Assembly (NCBI GenBank): GCA_000149265.1
Contig: CH002567.1
Location: forward strand, 2,822,846-2,886,845
Direction: 5' to 3'
Source: Ciona savignyi
Taxonomy: Eukaryota; Chordata; Ascidiacea; Phlebobranchia; Cionidae
Length of the DNA: 64,000 nucleotides
Shown: positions 62,441 to 64,000 of the stretch, piece after piece
How the letters are laid out: each line of letters starts with the position of its first letter
Position numbering within the stretch: the stretch's first letter is position 1
The notes under the pieces: generated by a model
The model's input: only the letters and a program-made list of their open reading frames with translations
Databases searched by the model: none
Told to the model about the DNA's origin: nothing
Translations under genes and position numbers: made by a program

Positions 62441-63715
62441 TTTAGGAGGCGTTCAACTAATTATTTTCCCTATCTCTCCAATGCAAACTGACCTCACAAA
62501 AACGACTGTCACTCAAAATCCTGACATAGGAAGTCTTAGATTTTTTCACAATTTAAAATTGAAGCTTGGATCTGCAACCTAAACTCAAAACCCTACAAAA
62601 TTTTGTTTAAAAATTTTGAGCCCATACCCCTTCGTACATCGGCAACTTTTTTCCAACAAAACAGCTAGCAGATGCACATTCAACACCTTTATTTTACAAA
62701 GCACTGCTCCACGATTACAAAACTTTACAGCTAAACGAGAACACCGGCGCGCAGCCTAGCACATGCTGCTTTCAACAAAACAAACATTGGGGGAATCACC
62801 ACCATTGTTACTCAGCAAAACACTAGTTTAAAAACAATGACTCATGGAGGGTACCACTCGTCACATCCTGCCGTTCATAGAGGTCTTAATTGGTTATACG
62901 CCATCTTGGAAACGGTGACCGTTCCAGTTTGGTTTAAACTGTTTGAACTTACTAGTAGAGGTCATTCTGTGAGACTCCGGTTCAAATTTTAACCGTTTCG
63001 GTTGACTGCTTCGGCTATTACAGGCCTTCGACTGAAGGGTGGTCATTCTGTAGATTTCATTTGGCGACAGTGTCACTGGTGATGACTGAAACTCTTCGTA
63101 CACATTAAAATTCACTGCTTGATGTTCCACAAGTTTCAGCACATTTTTTCACTGTAATTTGAAAGGTTTAAAGTCCATAACCAGGGTACAAATAGTTGTT
63201 TTTGAGTAAAAAAACACACCCAATGTCACCTTTGAGTCTCGTGTGACCACATTTTGTCCGCCTCCACTTCTTTCACCAATGTTTGACAATCAAGGATGGT
63301 TAGGATTGGTAAGTTTTTATATCTTCTGTATGCATAAGTGTCCAACAACACATCTAGGCCTTCACACCTGCCCAAAAATTGAAAAATATGAAAAAAAGGT
63401 ACACATGTGGATACCAAGAGGAGTACATTTTTCAGTCCTATATCACAAATCGGATTAACAGTCTGTATCGAAAGATTGTCTGGTATTTATAAAAGCCATT
63501 CGAAGTTAGGTTCTTGAAAAAATATCCGAACGACCCTCTACCGAAGTGAAAATAACCAAAAATGAGAAAAAATGACTAATTAATTACTTTGCTAATTAGC
63601 ATAAGTAATTAAGTGTAAGATTTTAGACAAACAGTTGACTAGTAACATTTATCCACACTCAAATTTCTATAAATTTGGAGATTTTGGCAAAAAATTCAAA
63701 ATAGCCCGTTTTTCA
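62441..63715. repeat. 1.28-kb tandem unit, copy 2
   Basis: The second unit (1,275 bases). The only differences from copy 1 that I could find are one-base changes in homopolymer length: an A run (6 versus 5), two G runs and a C run. The net difference of 2 bases matches the unit lengths. Confidence 0.95.
62894..63428 (-). CDS. Hypothetical small protein gene in tandem unit, copy 2
   Basis: Same exon-like parts as copy 1: CEGLD... at 63367-63230, and the second stretch ending RFQDGV at 62894. The equivalent ATG is at 63428. Here the A run before the CEGLD segment is one base shorter, so the ATG frame no longer leads into CEGLD. If the run before CEGLD is an intron end, this difference is harmless; if it is coding, copy 2 is disrupted or misread. 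The second stretch is identical to copy 1 over its 82 codons. Confidence 0.35.
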
Positions 63716-64000
63716 TTTAGGAGGCGTTCAACTAATTATTTTCCCTATCTCTCCAATGCAAACTGACCTCACAAAAACGACTGTCACTCAAAATCCTGAC
63801 ATAGGAAGTCTTAGATTTTTTCACAATTTAAAATTGAAGCTTGGATCTGCAACCTAAACTCAAAACCCTACAAAATTTTGTTTAAAAATTTTGAGCCCAT
63901 ACCCCTTCGTACATCGGCAACTTTTTTCCAACAAAACAGCTAGCAGATGCACATTCAACACCTTTATTTTACAAAGCACTGCTCCACGATTGACAAAACT
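63716..64000. repeat. 1.28-kb tandem unit, copy 3 (runs off the window)
   Basis: The start of a third unit matches copies 1 and 2 from TTTAGGAGGCG onward. Only the last dozen bases differ (gattgacaaaact for gattacaaaact). The array therefore continues beyond the window. Confidence 0.9.

Overview
The window is animal genomic DNA, most likely from a tunicate of the Ciona type. The evidence is AT-rich intergenic DNA, short GT-AG introns, a tRNA-derived SINE family scattered on both strands, and protein-coding exons of clearly metazoan families. The species call is inference. Nothing bacterial, no CRISPR array and no virus-like element was seen.

Layout. (1) 1-660: SINE fragments and a complete short hAT-type MITE with a perfect 8-bp target duplication. 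(2) 1712-10473, minus: SHOC2, the leucine-rich-repeat scaffold of the RAS/MRAS-PP1C pathway, in nine exons that keep one reading frame. (3) 11932-12640: two SINEs in the spacer. (4) 13859-16772, plus: a tartrate-resistant/purple acid phosphatase with an N-terminal membrane anchor, a Gln/Arg-rich tail and Cys where the family has its iron-binding Tyr. An 832-base gap (14637-15468) removes its middle. (5) 18867-44898, plus: a very large lipid-transfer protein (vitellogenin/apolipophorin/apoB superfamily) of about 35 exons and about 5,480 residues. One exon is 11.1 kb long, and one apparent frame change lies inside it. (6) 46288-51746 and 53635-58793, minus: two tandem paralogous secreted type-B carboxylesterases with identical 11-exon structure and signs of gene conversion. 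(7) 58880-59175: a foldback element made of short repeated units. (8) 61164-64000: a tandem array of a 1.28-kb unit (two full copies and the start of a third). Each unit carries TATA, exon-like and poly(A) signals for a small unknown gene on the minus strand.

How the genes relate. The genes do not form an operon; they are ordinary eukaryotic neighbours. The lipid carrier and the two secreted esterases could meet in lipid or ester metabolism in body fluid, but adjacency alone does not show this. The features most worth following are the phosphatase Tyr-to-Cys change, the giant exon with its internal 53-residue repeats and a processing motif near residue 720, the conversion tracts between the esterases, and the near-identical 1.28-kb array whose copies appear to differ only in homopolymer lengths.
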